Below, in pieces: positions 45,270 to 54,068 of a DNA stretch of 64,000 bases (positions are counted from its first letter, which is position 1; the number at the start of each line of letters is the position of its first letter). The notes beneath the pieces were generated by a model, which searched no databases, was not told the DNA's origin, and was given only the letters and a program-made list of their open reading frames with translations. This stretch comes from Methanocalculus taiwanensis. Its GTDB lineage: Archaea > Halobacteriota > Methanomicrobia > Methanomicrobiales > Methanocorpusculaceae. Position numbers and translations under genes: made by a program. The DNA is taken from NCBI RefSeq assembly GCF_024372745.1, contig NZ_VOTZ01000003.1, positions 1-64,000 of the forward strand, read 5' to 3'.

Positions 45270-46253
45270 TCAACGGTCGTGGCGCCTCAGGAATGATCTC
45301 ACCTTCTCAGACTCGATCCATCCCCGGTCAAGCTGGTCGAGGTAGCCACGGATGATCTCCACCTGCAAACGGATCTCTTCTGCGATCGCCTCATCCCCGC
45401 ATCCTGCATAGCCGAGGATCACGGTGAGCGGGTTTCGGATATGGTCACCGAGGACGGCGAACTGTTCGATATTCTCCTCGATCTGGCGGTATGCCGCCTG
45501 TTTGATCTCAAGGTTCCGTCTCCGCTCGGTTATATCCCGTGAGATGGAGACGATCACCCTTCTGCCGCCGAGCATCATCCCATGGGCATTGATCTCAACC
45601 GGGCAGAGGGATCCGTCAGATCTCGCCTGTTCGGTCTCAAAGAGGATCTGATCCGAGACCAGCAGCTTCTTCACCTCCCTCAGGATCTTCCCCACACGCC
45701 CGGGAGGGACGATATCAAGCGGGGATCGAAAGAGGAGCTCGTCCCGCGAGTACCCAAGCCGCTCGCAGGCGATATCGTTCACCTCGATGAATGCCTCCGG
45801 CTCGCCTGTTCTGCTGATGGTATAGACGAGGATTCCGTCATTCCCCCCATGGAAGAGAAGGCGGTACTGCTCCCCGCTCTCCCTGAGCCTTGCTTCCGCC
45901 TGCTTCCATCGGGTGATCTGCCGGAAGAACCAGAGCGTTCTGCCACCTTCCACCTCCCTGACAGAGAGTTCATACCAGTGCCGCTCACCGGATGGCGATT
46001 GCAGCATGAGCTCCTTTCCCTTGAGCGGAATCTTTGAGGTGAGAGCATCCATTACCTCTGCAATCACAGCCTGATCCACAATCCCGTTCTTCGTGAGCAG
46101 GGATCGGATCATCTCGCCTGTACCGGAACCATCACTTCCCTCTCCGGCAAGCCTCCTGAATGTATCGTTTGCGTAGGCGATTGTATTCCCATCTGAAATC
46201 AGGATGCCATCTTCAAGTGCGTCTGCGAAAGATAACAGATGGGTTCTCTTCAT
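45270..46253 (-). CDS. PAS-domain sensor lacking a kinase ATPase domain
   Basis: A 327-residue soluble protein with two PAS domains (about 10-110 and 125-240) and a PAC-like ending (VIVSISRDITERRRNLE). The last 75 residues resemble a histidine-kinase dimerisation helix with an H-box-like FAVLGDHIRNPLTVILGYAG, but there is no HATPase domain before the stop. This short form recurs in Methanomicrobiales. It may sense a small ligand or redox state and pass the signal by dimer contacts; the output is unknown. It lies 48 bp after the uvrA start, read in the same direction toward it. Confidence 0.75.
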   Translation of the reverse strand: MKRTHLLSFADALEDGILISDGNTIAYANDTFRRLAGEGSDGSGTGEMIRSLLTKNGIVDQAVIAEVMDALTSKIPLKGKELMLQSPSGERHWYELSVREVEGGRTLWFFRQITRWKQAEARLRESGEQYRLLFHGGNDGILVYTISRTGEPEAFIEVNDIACERLGYSRDELLFRSPLDIVPPGRVGKILREVKKLLVSDQILFETEQARSDGSLCPVEINAHGMMLGGRRVIVSISRDITERRRNLEIKQAAYRQIEENIEQFAVLGDHIRNPLTVILGYAGCGDEAIAEEIRLQVEIIRGYLDQLDRGWIESEKVRSFLRRHDR

Positions 46254-46335
46254 GATGGTAGTGTACTTCCATCCTTCAACTTAAATAATTAATGAATGCA
46301 AACCTCTATATTGACAGAACCTGAATCTCTCCTTC

Positions 46336-47010
46336 ATGAAGATCCTTGCATTCAACGGGAGCCCGAGGGGGTCCCAGAGCTCAACACGGCGGCTCCTTCT
46401 CGCCGCCTGTGAGGGTGCAGAAGAAGCAGGTGCAAAAACCAGCGCCATCGATATCTGCGAGCTGGATATCGGGTATTGCAATGCCTGTGGAAGCTGCTAT
46501 AATACCGGCGCCTGTGTCCTTGACGATGATTTTGAATCTGTTTACATACCATTCCTGGAAGCAGACGGGATCATCTTCTCCTCCCCCGTCTACATCAATT
46601 CCGTGACTGCCCAGCTGAAAACATTCTTTGACCGCCTCGCAGATGCCGTGCATTGCCAGCGTCTCTCCGGGAAATACGGGTGCAGCCTCTCAACTGCCGG
46701 GGGAGCGCTTGCAGAGGAGGTGGCTGAGTACCAGAACGGCGTGATCAGGATGCTCGGAGGCACCACTGTCGGAGCGGTCGGTGTGGATATCATGGGTGAT
46801 CCCGGTGCAGTGGATGCGAAAATCCCGGCTGCAAAGGCACTCGGGGCCGATCTCGTAGCCGCCATACGCGAGCAGCGGAAGTATCCCGAGCAGGAAGAAG
46901 AGCACCGGATCCGGCGGGAACATATGATCGAGCTCGTCCGCTTCAACAGGGATGCCTGGAAGTCCGAGTATGAGTACTGGGAGAATCAGGGCGCATTTTC
47001 GGATCGGTGA
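46336..47010 (+). CDS. Iron-sulfur flavoprotein-like NADPH-dependent FMN reductase
   Basis: A 224-residue flavodoxin-fold protein. The start KILAFNGSPRGSQSSTRRLL is the FMN phosphate loop, and C48-x2-C51-x2-C54-x5-C60 (CNACGSCYNTGAC) is the compact [4Fe-4S] motif of methanogen iron-sulfur flavoproteins. PVYINSVTAQLKTFFDR forms the second flavin contact. Proteins of this type pass electrons from ferredoxin to oxygen, peroxide or small substrates. The 3' end overlaps the converging RNase-like gene by 25 bases. Confidence 0.88.
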   Translation: MKILAFNGSPRGSQSSTRRLLLAACEGAEEAGAKTSAIDICELDIGYCNACGSCYNTGACVLDDDFESVYIPFLEADGIIFSSPVYINSVTAQLKTFFDRLADAVHCQRLSGKYGCSLSTAGGALAEEVAEYQNGVIRMLGGTTVGAVGVDIMGDPGAVDAKIPAAKALGADLVAAIREQRKYPEQEEEHRIRREHMIELVRFNRDAWKSEYEYWENQGAFSDR

Positions 47011-47480
47011 TTAAGCCTCTCTATCCGCCTGATAATATCATCGGTATGGGACCCCATCCAGTAGAGTCGCCTGCATGAGGGGCACCAGCGGAAGGTGTGT
47101 CCTTTCTCATCGACGGGAGCATAATCCGCCTCCCGGATCTCCTCTTCAGGAGCATCTTCGAGGAGCGTGTTACAGATCGAGCAGCGGATCAGCCGGACAG
47201 AGGGGTCGATCAGCCCGCTCTCCTTCAGGAATGAGAGCTGATCGAGGATCTCCTTCTCACGGACATAGACTCCCTGATCCCCGGCCCGCCCGGCGAGTTC
47301 GCGATCCCTGGTGAGGAGGATCCTCCCTTCCCTTTCTGCCCAGAGGAGGAGTTTGGTATCTTCCTTCGGGTTGCCTGGCGGGAGAGTGTCGGCACTTGCG
47401 GTATCGTAGCCAAGGAGCCTGAGGTGCCTCATCAGGGTGCCAAGCATCCGGTCCACCAGGAACCGGGGTTCAGGTTTCAT
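46986..47480 (-). CDS. Mut7-C RNase (DUF82/PIN-like) domain protein
   Basis: A 164-residue Mut7-C protein. The PIN-like part begins FLVDRMLGTLMRHLRLLGYDT with the conserved Asp, has a LLWAEREGRILLTRDREL block (about 45-62), and is followed by a zinc ribbon (CSICN, then CPSCRRLYWMGSHTDDI). The family is thought to be RNA-cleaving. The start overlaps the stop of amrS by 4 bases, so it follows amrS in an operon, and the tail overlaps the converging flavoprotein gene. Confidence 0.88.
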   Translation of the reverse strand: MKPEPRFLVDRMLGTLMRHLRLLGYDTASADTLPPGNPKEDTKLLLWAEREGRILLTRDRELAGRAGDQGVYVREKEILDQLSFLKESGLIDPSVRLIRCSICNTLLEDAPEEEIREADYAPVDEKGHTFRWCPSCRRLYWMGSHTDDIIRRIERLNHRSENAP

Positions 47481-48481
47481 GAAAGTATAAGCGGTATCCG
47501 CTCACCACAGCGTCCGCACCGGTCTCCATCAAGTCCTACATTATCCGCAGAAAATCCTCTTCTCCGGATCAGCTCCGCCCCACAGGAGGGGCACCGGGTA
47601 TCTTCATAAGGTGAACCGGGGATATTTCCGAGGTATGGATACTTGAGCCCGAGCTCCTGTGCCCGGGAATAGATCCGCTCCAGAGTGGCAAGCGGGGTTG
47701 CGGGCGGATCATTCATCTGGTAATCGGGATGGTAGCGGGTGAAATGCATCGGAGTCTCCGGGCCCAGATGCTCGATCACCCAGCGGATCATTGTATCGAT
47801 TTCGGCCGGATCATCATTCAAGCCGGGAATTACCAGCGTTACTGTCTCGATATGCATGCCGAGCTCGTGTGCGCGGATCGTGGCATCCAGTACCGGCTGG
47901 AGGCGGCCCCCGCAGATCTGTTTGTAGAATTCGTCATTAAATGCCTTGATATCCACCCGGAACGCAGAGAGCATCGGTGATAGTTCATTCAATGCCTCTT
48001 CGGTGATGTAGCCGTTTGTCACATAGATCGTCTTCAGGTTGCGTTTCCGTCCTATTCTGCCCATATCAAGGGCATATTCATGCCAGATCGTCGGTTCATT
48101 ATAGGTCCAGGTGATGCTGGCAGCACCGGATCGCTCTGCCTGTGCCACACCCTCTTCCGGCTGAATTTCACGGAGCGGGAGTTCGTCAATCTTTGCCTGT
48201 GATATCTCCCAGTTCTGGCAGTGCCGGCACCGGAAGGTGCACCCAATCCCGCCGAGCGAATAGGTGGTGGTTCCGGGGAGAAAATGGAAAAGCGGCTTCT
48301 TCTCGATTGGATCGAGTGCTGCAGAGACGACCTTTCCATATGTCAGTGCATAGAGCCTTCCGTCCCGGTTCCCGCGAACCCCGCAGATACCCTGTCCTCT
48401 CTCCCGGATCAGGCATCCATGCGGGCAGAGGCCGCATCGTATCGCATCATCTTCCTTCTTCCACATCCGTGCTTCTATCAT
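47477..48481 (-). CDS. amrS: AmmeMemoRadiSam system radical SAM enzyme (AmrS)
   Basis: A 334-residue radical SAM enzyme. The cluster motif is C81-x3-C85-x2-C88 (GCTFRCRHCQN), preceded by N-terminal cysteines (CGLCPHGC, C33) and followed by a C-terminal zinc ribbon (CPSCG, CGRCGE). This is the AmrS layout, related to pyruvate formate-lyase activases. The substrate is not known; it usually occurs with AmrA and AmrB, which are not in this window. It is followed by the Mut7-C gene with a 4-base overlap. Confidence 0.93.
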   Translation of the reverse strand: MIEARMWKKEDDAIRCGLCPHGCLIRERGQGICGVRGNRDGRLYALTYGKVVSAALDPIEKKPLFHFLPGTTTYSLGGIGCTFRCRHCQNWEISQAKIDELPLREIQPEEGVAQAERSGAASITWTYNEPTIWHEYALDMGRIGRKRNLKTIYVTNGYITEEALNELSPMLSAFRVDIKAFNDEFYKQICGGRLQPVLDATIRAHELGMHIETVTLVIPGLNDDPAEIDTMIRWVIEHLGPETPMHFTRYHPDYQMNDPPATPLATLERIYSRAQELGLKYPYLGNIPGSPYEDTRCPSCGAELIRRRGFSADNVGLDGDRCGRCGERIPLILS

Positions 48482-48569
48482 CGCCTCTCAAATCTCCCGG
48501 TTCCCTTGTGTATTTCACTCTGTGTAATGCGGCATTATATGTGATCCATGATGAAATGTTTAAGGTAAC

Positions 48570-49274
48570 ATGAAGAAGGTAGTTATCTCGGTCGGCGGAT
48601 CGGTTCTTGTACCTACACTCGAGTCACATAATCTCGATGCATGGGTGGCAGCGCTCCGGGAGATTCAGCAGGACTATTCCGTCTTCTGCGTCTGTGGAGG
48701 GGGAGGCGAGGCACGCCGGTACATATCGGTCTGCCGGAGCCTTGGAATTGATGAAGGCACCGCAGACGAACTCGGGATCATGGTGACGCGGATGAATGCG
48801 TTCCTTTTGATCGCGGCACTCGGTGATGCCGCCTATCCGACTGTCCCGGCAACATACCGTGAGGCAAAGCAGGCAGCGCTCCATGGGAGAATCGTCGTCA
48901 TGGGAGGGGTGACACCCGGTCAGACGACAGATGCGGTCTCAGCAGTCCTTGCAGAGGAGGTCGGCGCAGATCTGCTGATAAATGCAACGGCGGTGGACGC
49001 TATCTACTCGTCTGATCCCAGGAAGGACGCATCGGCCGAGCGGTTCTCGATGATCACCCCGGCTGATCTGATCCAGATCATCATGCGTGAGCGGATGGGC
49101 GCGGGATCGAACATGATCGTCGACCTGGTGGCAGCAAAAATCGTTGAGCGGAGTGGTATCCCCTTCATCGTGATGGATGGGAGAAAACCCGGCGATATCG
49201 TAACTGCGCTCAAAGTAGGGACATTCAATGGCACCCTTGTTGCAGAGAAGCCGGATTCCGTTCTCCCCCTCTGA
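48570..49274 (+). CDS. pyrH: Archaeal uridylate kinase
   Basis: A 234-residue amino-acid-kinase-fold enzyme that phosphorylates UMP to UDP. The start KKVVISVGGSVLVP and the glycine loop VCGGGGEARRY, GIDEGTADELGIMVTRMNA and the GVTPGQTTDAVSAVLAEEV region match archaeal UMP kinase. A TATA-like cattatatg lies at 48532-48540 and an AAGGT ribosome-binding site precedes the ATG. It is followed by tRNA-Pro. Confidence 0.93.
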   Translation: MKKVVISVGGSVLVPTLESHNLDAWVAALREIQQDYSVFCVCGGGGEARRYISVCRSLGIDEGTADELGIMVTRMNAFLLIAALGDAAYPTVPATYREAKQAALHGRIVVMGGVTPGQTTDAVSAVLAEEVGADLLINATAVDAIYSSDPRKDASAERFSMITPADLIQIIMRERMGAGSNMIVDLVAAKIVERSGIPFIVMDGRKPGDIVTALKVGTFNGTLVAEKPDSVLPL

Positions 49275-49329
49275 GATGCGGATAAAACGATACCCTTTTT
49301 TAGATAGAACCTCAATTTAGTAAGGTCAC

Positions 49330-49404
49330 GGGGTAGTAGGGTAGCCTGGTCCATCCTAGAGCGTTTGGGACGCTTTGACCGCAGTTCGAATCTGCGCTAC
49401 CCCA
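49330..49404 (+). tRNA. tRNA-Pro (anticodon UGG)
   Basis: A 75-base tRNA: acceptor stem GGGGTAG with CTACCCC and discriminator A, anticodon loop TTTGGGA giving anticodon TGG, and T-arm GCAG-TTCGAAT-CTGC. No CCA is encoded and no intron is seen. It lies 8 bp before the nth start. Confidence 0.95.
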
Positions 49405-49412
49405 TTTTTGAG

Positions 49413-50057
49413 ATGGACTCAAAGACAGCTTTTCTTATCTATTCACGCCTGAATGATCGCTATCCTCATACGGAGACCCATTTTCTGCATTTCCAGGATC
49501 CCTTCCAGTGCCTGGTCCTGACGATCCTCTCTGCCCAGACGACCGACGCGACAGTGAATCTGGTTGCGCCGTCTCTCTTTGCACGGTTCCCGACACCGGA
49601 ATCTCTTGCCGCTGCGGATCTGGAGGAGGTGGAGATAATCATCCACAGAACCGGCTTTTACCATGCCAAGGCCCGGCATATCACCGGTGCGGCGAGGGCT
49701 ATTGTGGAGCGGTTTGGAGGCAGAGTACCGGCTACGATGGTCGAGCTCCTGACGATCCCGGGTGTCGGAAGGAAGACTGCAAATATCGTCTTAAACCATG
49801 CCTTTGGGATCGATGAGGGGATCGCTGTTGATACGCATGTCCGGCGGCTTGCGCAGCGTATCGGGTTCTCAGACTCGGCAAACCCGGACAAAATCGAGCA
49901 GGATATGATTGCGCTCTTCCCCCGTTCCCACTGGGGCGATATCACGTACCTGTTGATCCGGCATGGACGGGAGATCTGCCCTGCCAGAAAGCCGCAGTGT
50001 GAAACCTGCGTGATCCGGGACCTCTGCCGTTTTGTCCATTCAGAAGAAAAGGGGTGA
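49413..50057 (+). CDS. nth: Endonuclease III
   Basis: A 214-residue base-excision glycosylase/AP lyase for oxidised pyrimidines. The helix-hairpin-helix with catalytic Lys (LTIPGVGRKTANIVLNHAFG), the catalytic Asp in AVDTHVRRLAQRIG, and the [4Fe-4S] motif C-x6-C-x2-C-x5-C near the end (CPARKPQCETCVIRDLC) are complete. The start is set at MDSKTAFLIY (49413), because an upstream ATG lies inside the tRNA. The 3' end overlaps the converging phosphate transporter gene by 18 bases. Confidence 0.95.
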   Translation: MDSKTAFLIYSRLNDRYPHTETHFLHFQDPFQCLVLTILSAQTTDATVNLVAPSLFARFPTPESLAAADLEEVEIIIHRTGFYHAKARHITGAARAIVERFGGRVPATMVELLTIPGVGRKTANIVLNHAFGIDEGIAVDTHVRRLAQRIGFSDSANPDKIEQDMIALFPRSHWGDITYLLIRHGREICPARKPQCETCVIRDLCRFVHSEEKG

Positions 50058-51218
50058 GGCTATCGCAAAGAAGCAGTAGGAGACGAGAGCCGCTGCCGGT
50101 ATCGTGATGATCCAGGCGATGATAATCTCGCGTACCACTCCCCACCGCACCGCAGCCGATCCCTGTGTGGTCCCAACACCCATGATTGCCCCGCTCATTG
50201 CGTGGGTCGTCGAGACCGGGATGCCGAGCATCGTCATCGCTGATAAGACGAGCCCTCCGGATGTAGATGCAGAGAACCCCTGGTAAGGGGTGATCCTGGT
50301 GATCCTGTTTGCCAGCTTGTCGATGACACGCCACCCTCCAAGGAGCGTCCCGAGAGATATTGCGGCACAGGAGGCGAATATCACCCAGAGCGGCACCTCA
50401 AAGACCGTGATAAATCCTCCTGCAAAGAGTATGGCGGTGATTATCCCCATTGCGTTCTGTGCATCATTGCTTCCATGCCCGATCGCGTGGAAGGATGCCG
50501 AGACGATCTGGAGTTTCCTGAAGATGTAATTCATCTTTTGCGGTGTGCCTGCCCTGCTCAGGTATCTCATAATAAAGGCGGCGAATGCATACGCAGCAAT
50601 GAACCCGAGGGTTGGCGAGACCACGATGAATAAGATGATTGCCAGGATTCCCTTGATCTGGACGATCTCAAGGAACATCGAGACAGGTATGATGATCGCA
50701 ACCCCGATGATCGAGCCAAGACCGAAATAGACCGGTTTTCTGTCTCCTGCATAATATGCAATTGCTCCAAATAATAATGCGCCTGCCACTGCGCCAAAGA
50801 GTGCGATTTCTATTGTCAGGGCGATGGTCTGCCAGTCCGGCCAGATCACTGCAAAGAAGCCTGCCGCCCCGATCCCGGCACCCATGATCCCCCCGACAAG
50901 AGAATGGCTGCTTGAAACCGGTATGCCAAAATGAGAACAGAAAAAGACCCAGAAAACCGATCCGACGAGACCGGTGACAAGTACAAAAGGAGTGAGTATT
51001 GCGGGATCGACGATCCCTTTTCCTATCGTCTTTGCAATGGCAGTTGAGAAGAGGAACGGGCCCACGAGATTAAAAAAGGCGGCTAGTCCGACGGCCTGGA
51101 GCGGGGTGAGCACCTTGGTGGCGATGACGGTTGCAATTGAGTTTGCCGCGTCATTTAAGCCGTTTACAAAGTTAAAGAGGAGGGCAAGTCCGATCCCCGC
51201 AATGATAAGAAGCTCCAT
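50040..51218 (-). CDS. PiT-family inorganic phosphate permease
   Basis: A 392-residue membrane protein with about ten hydrophobic segments. The two PiT signature repeats are visible: FVNGLNDAANSIATVIATK (17-35) near the N-terminus, and HAIGHGSNDAQNAMGIITAIL in the second half. GIPVSSSHSLVGGIMGAG and GIPVSTTHAMSGAIMGVG are the matching inner repeats. It imports phosphate with a cation. It is 6 bp downstream of the PhoU-like gene in one operon. Confidence 0.94.
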   Translation of the reverse strand: MELLIIAGIGLALLFNFVNGLNDAANSIATVIATKVLTPLQAVGLAAFFNLVGPFLFSTAIAKTIGKGIVDPAILTPFVLVTGLVGSVFWVFFCSHFGIPVSSSHSLVGGIMGAGIGAAGFFAVIWPDWQTIALTIEIALFGAVAGALLFGAIAYYAGDRKPVYFGLGSIIGVAIIIPVSMFLEIVQIKGILAIILFIVVSPTLGFIAAYAFAAFIMRYLSRAGTPQKMNYIFRKLQIVSASFHAIGHGSNDAQNAMGIITAILFAGGFITVFEVPLWVIFASCAAISLGTLLGGWRVIDKLANRITRITPYQGFSASTSGGLVLSAMTMLGIPVSTTHAMSGAIMGVGTTQGSAAVRWGVVREIIIAWIITIPAAALVSYCFFAIASPLFF

Positions 51219-51224
51219 AGATAC

Positions 51225-51854
51225 TCACGAATGCCGGATTGCAATATCTGCAAGGACATTTGCCGCATCCTCGCTTTTATCGGTTGCCTCTTCAAGGCTC
51301 TCGTAGATGCCCTTGAGCTTGATGATTTTGATTGCATCCTCACTGTCGAAGAGGTCGGTGATCGCGTGGGCGAGGACATCATCGGCAAGGTTTTCGAGCC
51401 TGTTGATCTCGATGCATTTCTTCTCAAGCGTCTCGGGGTTTTTCAGGTTTCTGACCTCCCTCACTGCAGTTGCGACCTCGCCTGCCTGAAGGTAGATGAT
51501 CTTGGCAAACTCCTTCATGTAGGGGTCTGTCGCCTCGATTCCATAGGTGAGCATCTTCCTGGCGGTGCCATCGACAAAATCAAGCGTGTCATCTAAAGCA
51601 GTTGTCAGCCGGGAGATCTCCTCCGGCTCAAGCGGCGTTATGAAACTCCGGTTCAGCTCTGCATATGCACGGTGAGCCAGCGCATCTCCCTGGTGTTCGA
51701 GTTTTTTTATCTTCCTGACTTTCTCTTCGATATTGGTATAGTCGTCAACAAGATCGACAAGGAGACGGGCGGCTTCTGTTGTTGTATCTGCGAGCTGCTC
51801 GAAGATATCATAGAATACATGATCGTTTGGAATAATCCAGTCTCGTAAACTCAC
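51225..51854 (-). CDS. PhoU-like (DUF47) regulator of the phosphate permease
   Basis: A 209-residue helical DUF47 protein, related to PhoU. The conserved metal-binding pattern of acidic residues occurs in KIKKLEHQGDALAHRAYAEL and NRLENLADDVLAHAI-type helices. Such genes are almost always paired with PiT permeases and are thought to control their activity. It is the first gene of the two-gene operon. Confidence 0.92.
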   Translation of the reverse strand: MSLRDWIIPNDHVFYDIFEQLADTTTEAARLLVDLVDDYTNIEEKVRKIKKLEHQGDALAHRAYAELNRSFITPLEPEEISRLTTALDDTLDFVDGTARKMLTYGIEATDPYMKEFAKIIYLQAGEVATAVREVRNLKNPETLEKKCIEINRLENLADDVLAHAITDLFDSEDAIKIIKLKGIYESLEEATDKSEDAANVLADIAIRHS

Positions 51855-51978
51855 AAGACACCACTCTTACAAGGAATTTTAAGAATAAAAAGGTCTTGAT
51901 TCAGACCGGTAAACAACAGTTCCAATCGTCCCCGGAACTTCAAAATCCGTGTTTCTTCCAGTCTGGCTCATCAGTTCA

Positions 51979-52839
51979 TCACGCTCTCTTCAGAAGCCCG
52001 TATTCACGGCTGCCTATGAACTCACGGATCATCTTTGCGGCAACTGCAGCGGTCTGTTCGGAATCGTTTGGGAGCACCTCGACATAATCGAATGCAACCG
52101 CACGGGGGGCCAGCGCCCTGATGATCGACCGGAGATCCCAGTGGGTGATTCCGAAGGGATCCGGTGTCCCAAGCCCCGGCGTCAGGCAAGAGTCGACGGC
52201 ATCCGCATCGATCGAGAGATAGATGGGATCGTCCCCGATGGCGGCTTTCACCTCGTCGAGGATCGCTGCGATGCCCCGGTCATGAACTTCGTCTGCGGTA
52301 TAGACCCGGTGGCGTGCCGCTGCTTCAAATTCCTCCTTTGATCCGCTCCGCGCACCGATGATGATGATATTCTGAATACCGAGATCATGGATCCGTGCAG
52401 AGACACAGTCGTGGTTATACCGGGATCCCCTGTATTCCTCCTGAAAATCAAGATGTGCGTCACAGACGACATACCATTTCGGCATGGCAGCGCGCACTGC
52501 GCCAATGGTGATCGAATGCTCACCGCCGAGCATCACCGGCACCTTGCCGTCAGCGAGGATCATCGAGACGGTATCCTCAACCTGGGCTGCTACGGTCTCT
52601 GGATCCACCTCCGGGTAGATATCTCCGAGATCGGTAAAGGGAACCCCGGTGAGCTCGATTCCATACTCCGGCATGAACGGCTCAAAATTATATGATATCG
52701 CACGGATTGCGTTTGGTGCGGCACGGGTGCCTGGCTTGTATGATGTCGTTCCGTCATAGGGAACACCGAATATCACGTACCGGGCATCCTCATACGAGGC
52801 TTCGGCATCGGCAAAAAGAGAGTTTGAAAAGGATTGCAT
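51979..52839 (-). CDS. speB: Agmatinase
   Basis: A 286-residue ureohydrolase that splits agmatine to putrescine and urea. The two-manganese site residues appear in GGEHSITIGAV, VVCDAHLDFQEEY and LSIDADAVDSCLTPG. It follows eIF-5A by 2 bp in the same direction. Archaea use agmatine and polyamines to modify eIF-5A into hypusine, so the shared operon links enzyme and substrate protein. Family members can also use other guanidino compounds, so the exact substrate is inferred. Confidence 0.9.
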   Translation of the reverse strand: MQSFSNSLFADAEASYEDARYVIFGVPYDGTTSYKPGTRAAPNAIRAISYNFEPFMPEYGIELTGVPFTDLGDIYPEVDPETVAAQVEDTVSMILADGKVPVMLGGEHSITIGAVRAAMPKWYVVCDAHLDFQEEYRGSRYNHDCVSARIHDLGIQNIIIIGARSGSKEEFEAAARHRVYTADEVHDRGIAAILDEVKAAIGDDPIYLSIDADAVDSCLTPGLGTPDPFGITHWDLRSIIRALAPRAVAFDYVEVLPNDSEQTAAVAAKMIREFIGSREYGLLKRA

Positions 52840-52841
52840 AT

Positions 52842-53222
52842 TCAGATGTCAAGTTTCCGCTTACCGAGGGACTCGATATAGGGGATCTCTTTGCCTGGCT
52901 CGATCTGCGCCAGCTGTGCATCCTCTACCTGAAGCTCGAAGTTTGTGAAATCCTTCATATCCATGAAGGAGACGGTATTTGCAGCGATGGAGATAACCTG
53001 TGCGCTCTTTCGCTCGACGATCGGCGCATAGACCTTTGCTCCGACCGGTGAAACAACAGAGCGCTTCATGCCATCGAAGATCCCGACCGCATCAATCCGT
53101 GCCTTTGCGGCACCATGCTTCCCGGGTTTTGAGGTGGAGATGCTCTGAATCTTGCATGGTTCGTCGTCTATGACCATGTAGCGGCCTTCTTTAAGTTTCC
53201 CAACTTCTGTCTGTTCTTTCAT
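52842..53222 (-). CDS. eif5A: Translation initiation factor 5A
   Basis: A 126-residue aIF5A/eIF-5A that helps ribosomes through difficult peptide bonds such as polyproline. The hypusine loop is STSKPGKHGAAKAR, with the modified Lys in GKHG (about 36), and the C-terminal OB-fold ends YIESLGKRKLDI. The start is MKEQTEVGKLKEG at 53222; longer frames upstream would cross the promoter shared with the divergent phosphatase gene. Confidence 0.96.
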   Translation of the reverse strand: MKEQTEVGKLKEGRYMVIDDEPCKIQSISTSKPGKHGAAKARIDAVGIFDGMKRSVVSPVGAKVYAPIVERKSAQVISIAANTVSFMDMKDFTNFELQVEDAQLAQIEPGKEIPYIESLGKRKLDI

Positions 53223-53279
53223 AATGAATACTCGCAGGAGTAATTTATTGAATCTAAAGAACATAAAGACAACGCAGTG

Positions 53280-54065
53280 ATGGCAGACAATCCCTTCCTT
53301 GATGCAAGCCGCACAATCTCGGCTACGCTCCGTGAAGCAATCCGTGATCTTGTCGGTACCGAGCAGGGTGGAGCGGAGATCAGGATGGGTGCTGACCAGA
53401 CCCCGACCGAGATGATTGATGATATTGCCGAGTCGCTTGTGCTTGATCATCTCAGGGAAGCGGGCATCTGTCAGAGAGTGATCAGCGAGGAGGCGGGGGT
53501 AATTGATCTTTTCGGTGGGGAGGGGACGGTCTATCTCGATCCGATCGATGGCACCTATAATGCGGTTGCCGGGATCCCCTTCTATGCCCTCTCCCTTGCA
53601 TATGCCCGGGACGGGCAGATGAGTGAAGGGTATGTTATGGATCTTGCCTCGGGAGAGGAGTTCTATGCGGCTCGTGGCAGCGGTGCATTCCTGGACGGGC
53701 AACCGATCAGCGTATCCACGGTTTCATCATTGCATACGAGTGCGATGAGCCTGTACGGGAAGAAGTTCGATCCCCTCCGTATCATACGGCTTGGCAGTGA
53801 GATCCGGAGGTGGCGGCTCTTTGGTGCATCGGCACTTGAACTCTGCTATGTTGCCTGCGGCCGGATAGATGGTTTTGTTGATCTCAGGAATACGCTCAGG
53901 ATCACCGATGCAGCCGCCGGAATGCTCATCTGCACAGAAGCCGGAGGAGTTGTATCGGCACCGGATGGTGGTGTGGTCAGCTTCCCTGATGATGTCAGAG
54001 CGGGAAGGTGTATGGTTGCGACGAATGCGGTGATCCACCGGAAAGTGATCGAATATCTCAGGTGA
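53280..54065 (+). CDS. Inositol monophosphatase-family phosphatase (FBPase/IMPase type)
   Basis: A 261-residue phosphatase of the archaeal FBPase/IMPase family. Metal and phosphate motifs: VISEEAGVIDL (EE), YLDPIDGTYNAVAGIPF (DPIDGT) and the C-terminal ITDAAAGMLICTEAGG. These enzymes release phosphate from inositol 1-phosphate, fructose 1,6-bisphosphate or NADP. The next gene is NAD kinase, 3 bp away; in Methanocaldococcus the two activities are fused in one protein, so this may balance NAD and NADP. The ATG at 53280 is preferred to a GTG directly before it. Confidence 0.9.
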   Translation: MADNPFLDASRTISATLREAIRDLVGTEQGGAEIRMGADQTPTEMIDDIAESLVLDHLREAGICQRVISEEAGVIDLFGGEGTVYLDPIDGTYNAVAGIPFYALSLAYARDGQMSEGYVMDLASGEEFYAARGSGAFLDGQPISVSTVSSLHTSAMSLYGKKFDPLRIIRLGSEIRRWRLFGASALELCYVACGRIDGFVDLRNTLRITDAAAGMLICTEAGGVVSAPDGGVVSFPDDVRAGRCMVATNAVIHRKVIEYLR

Positions 54066-54068
54066 AGG

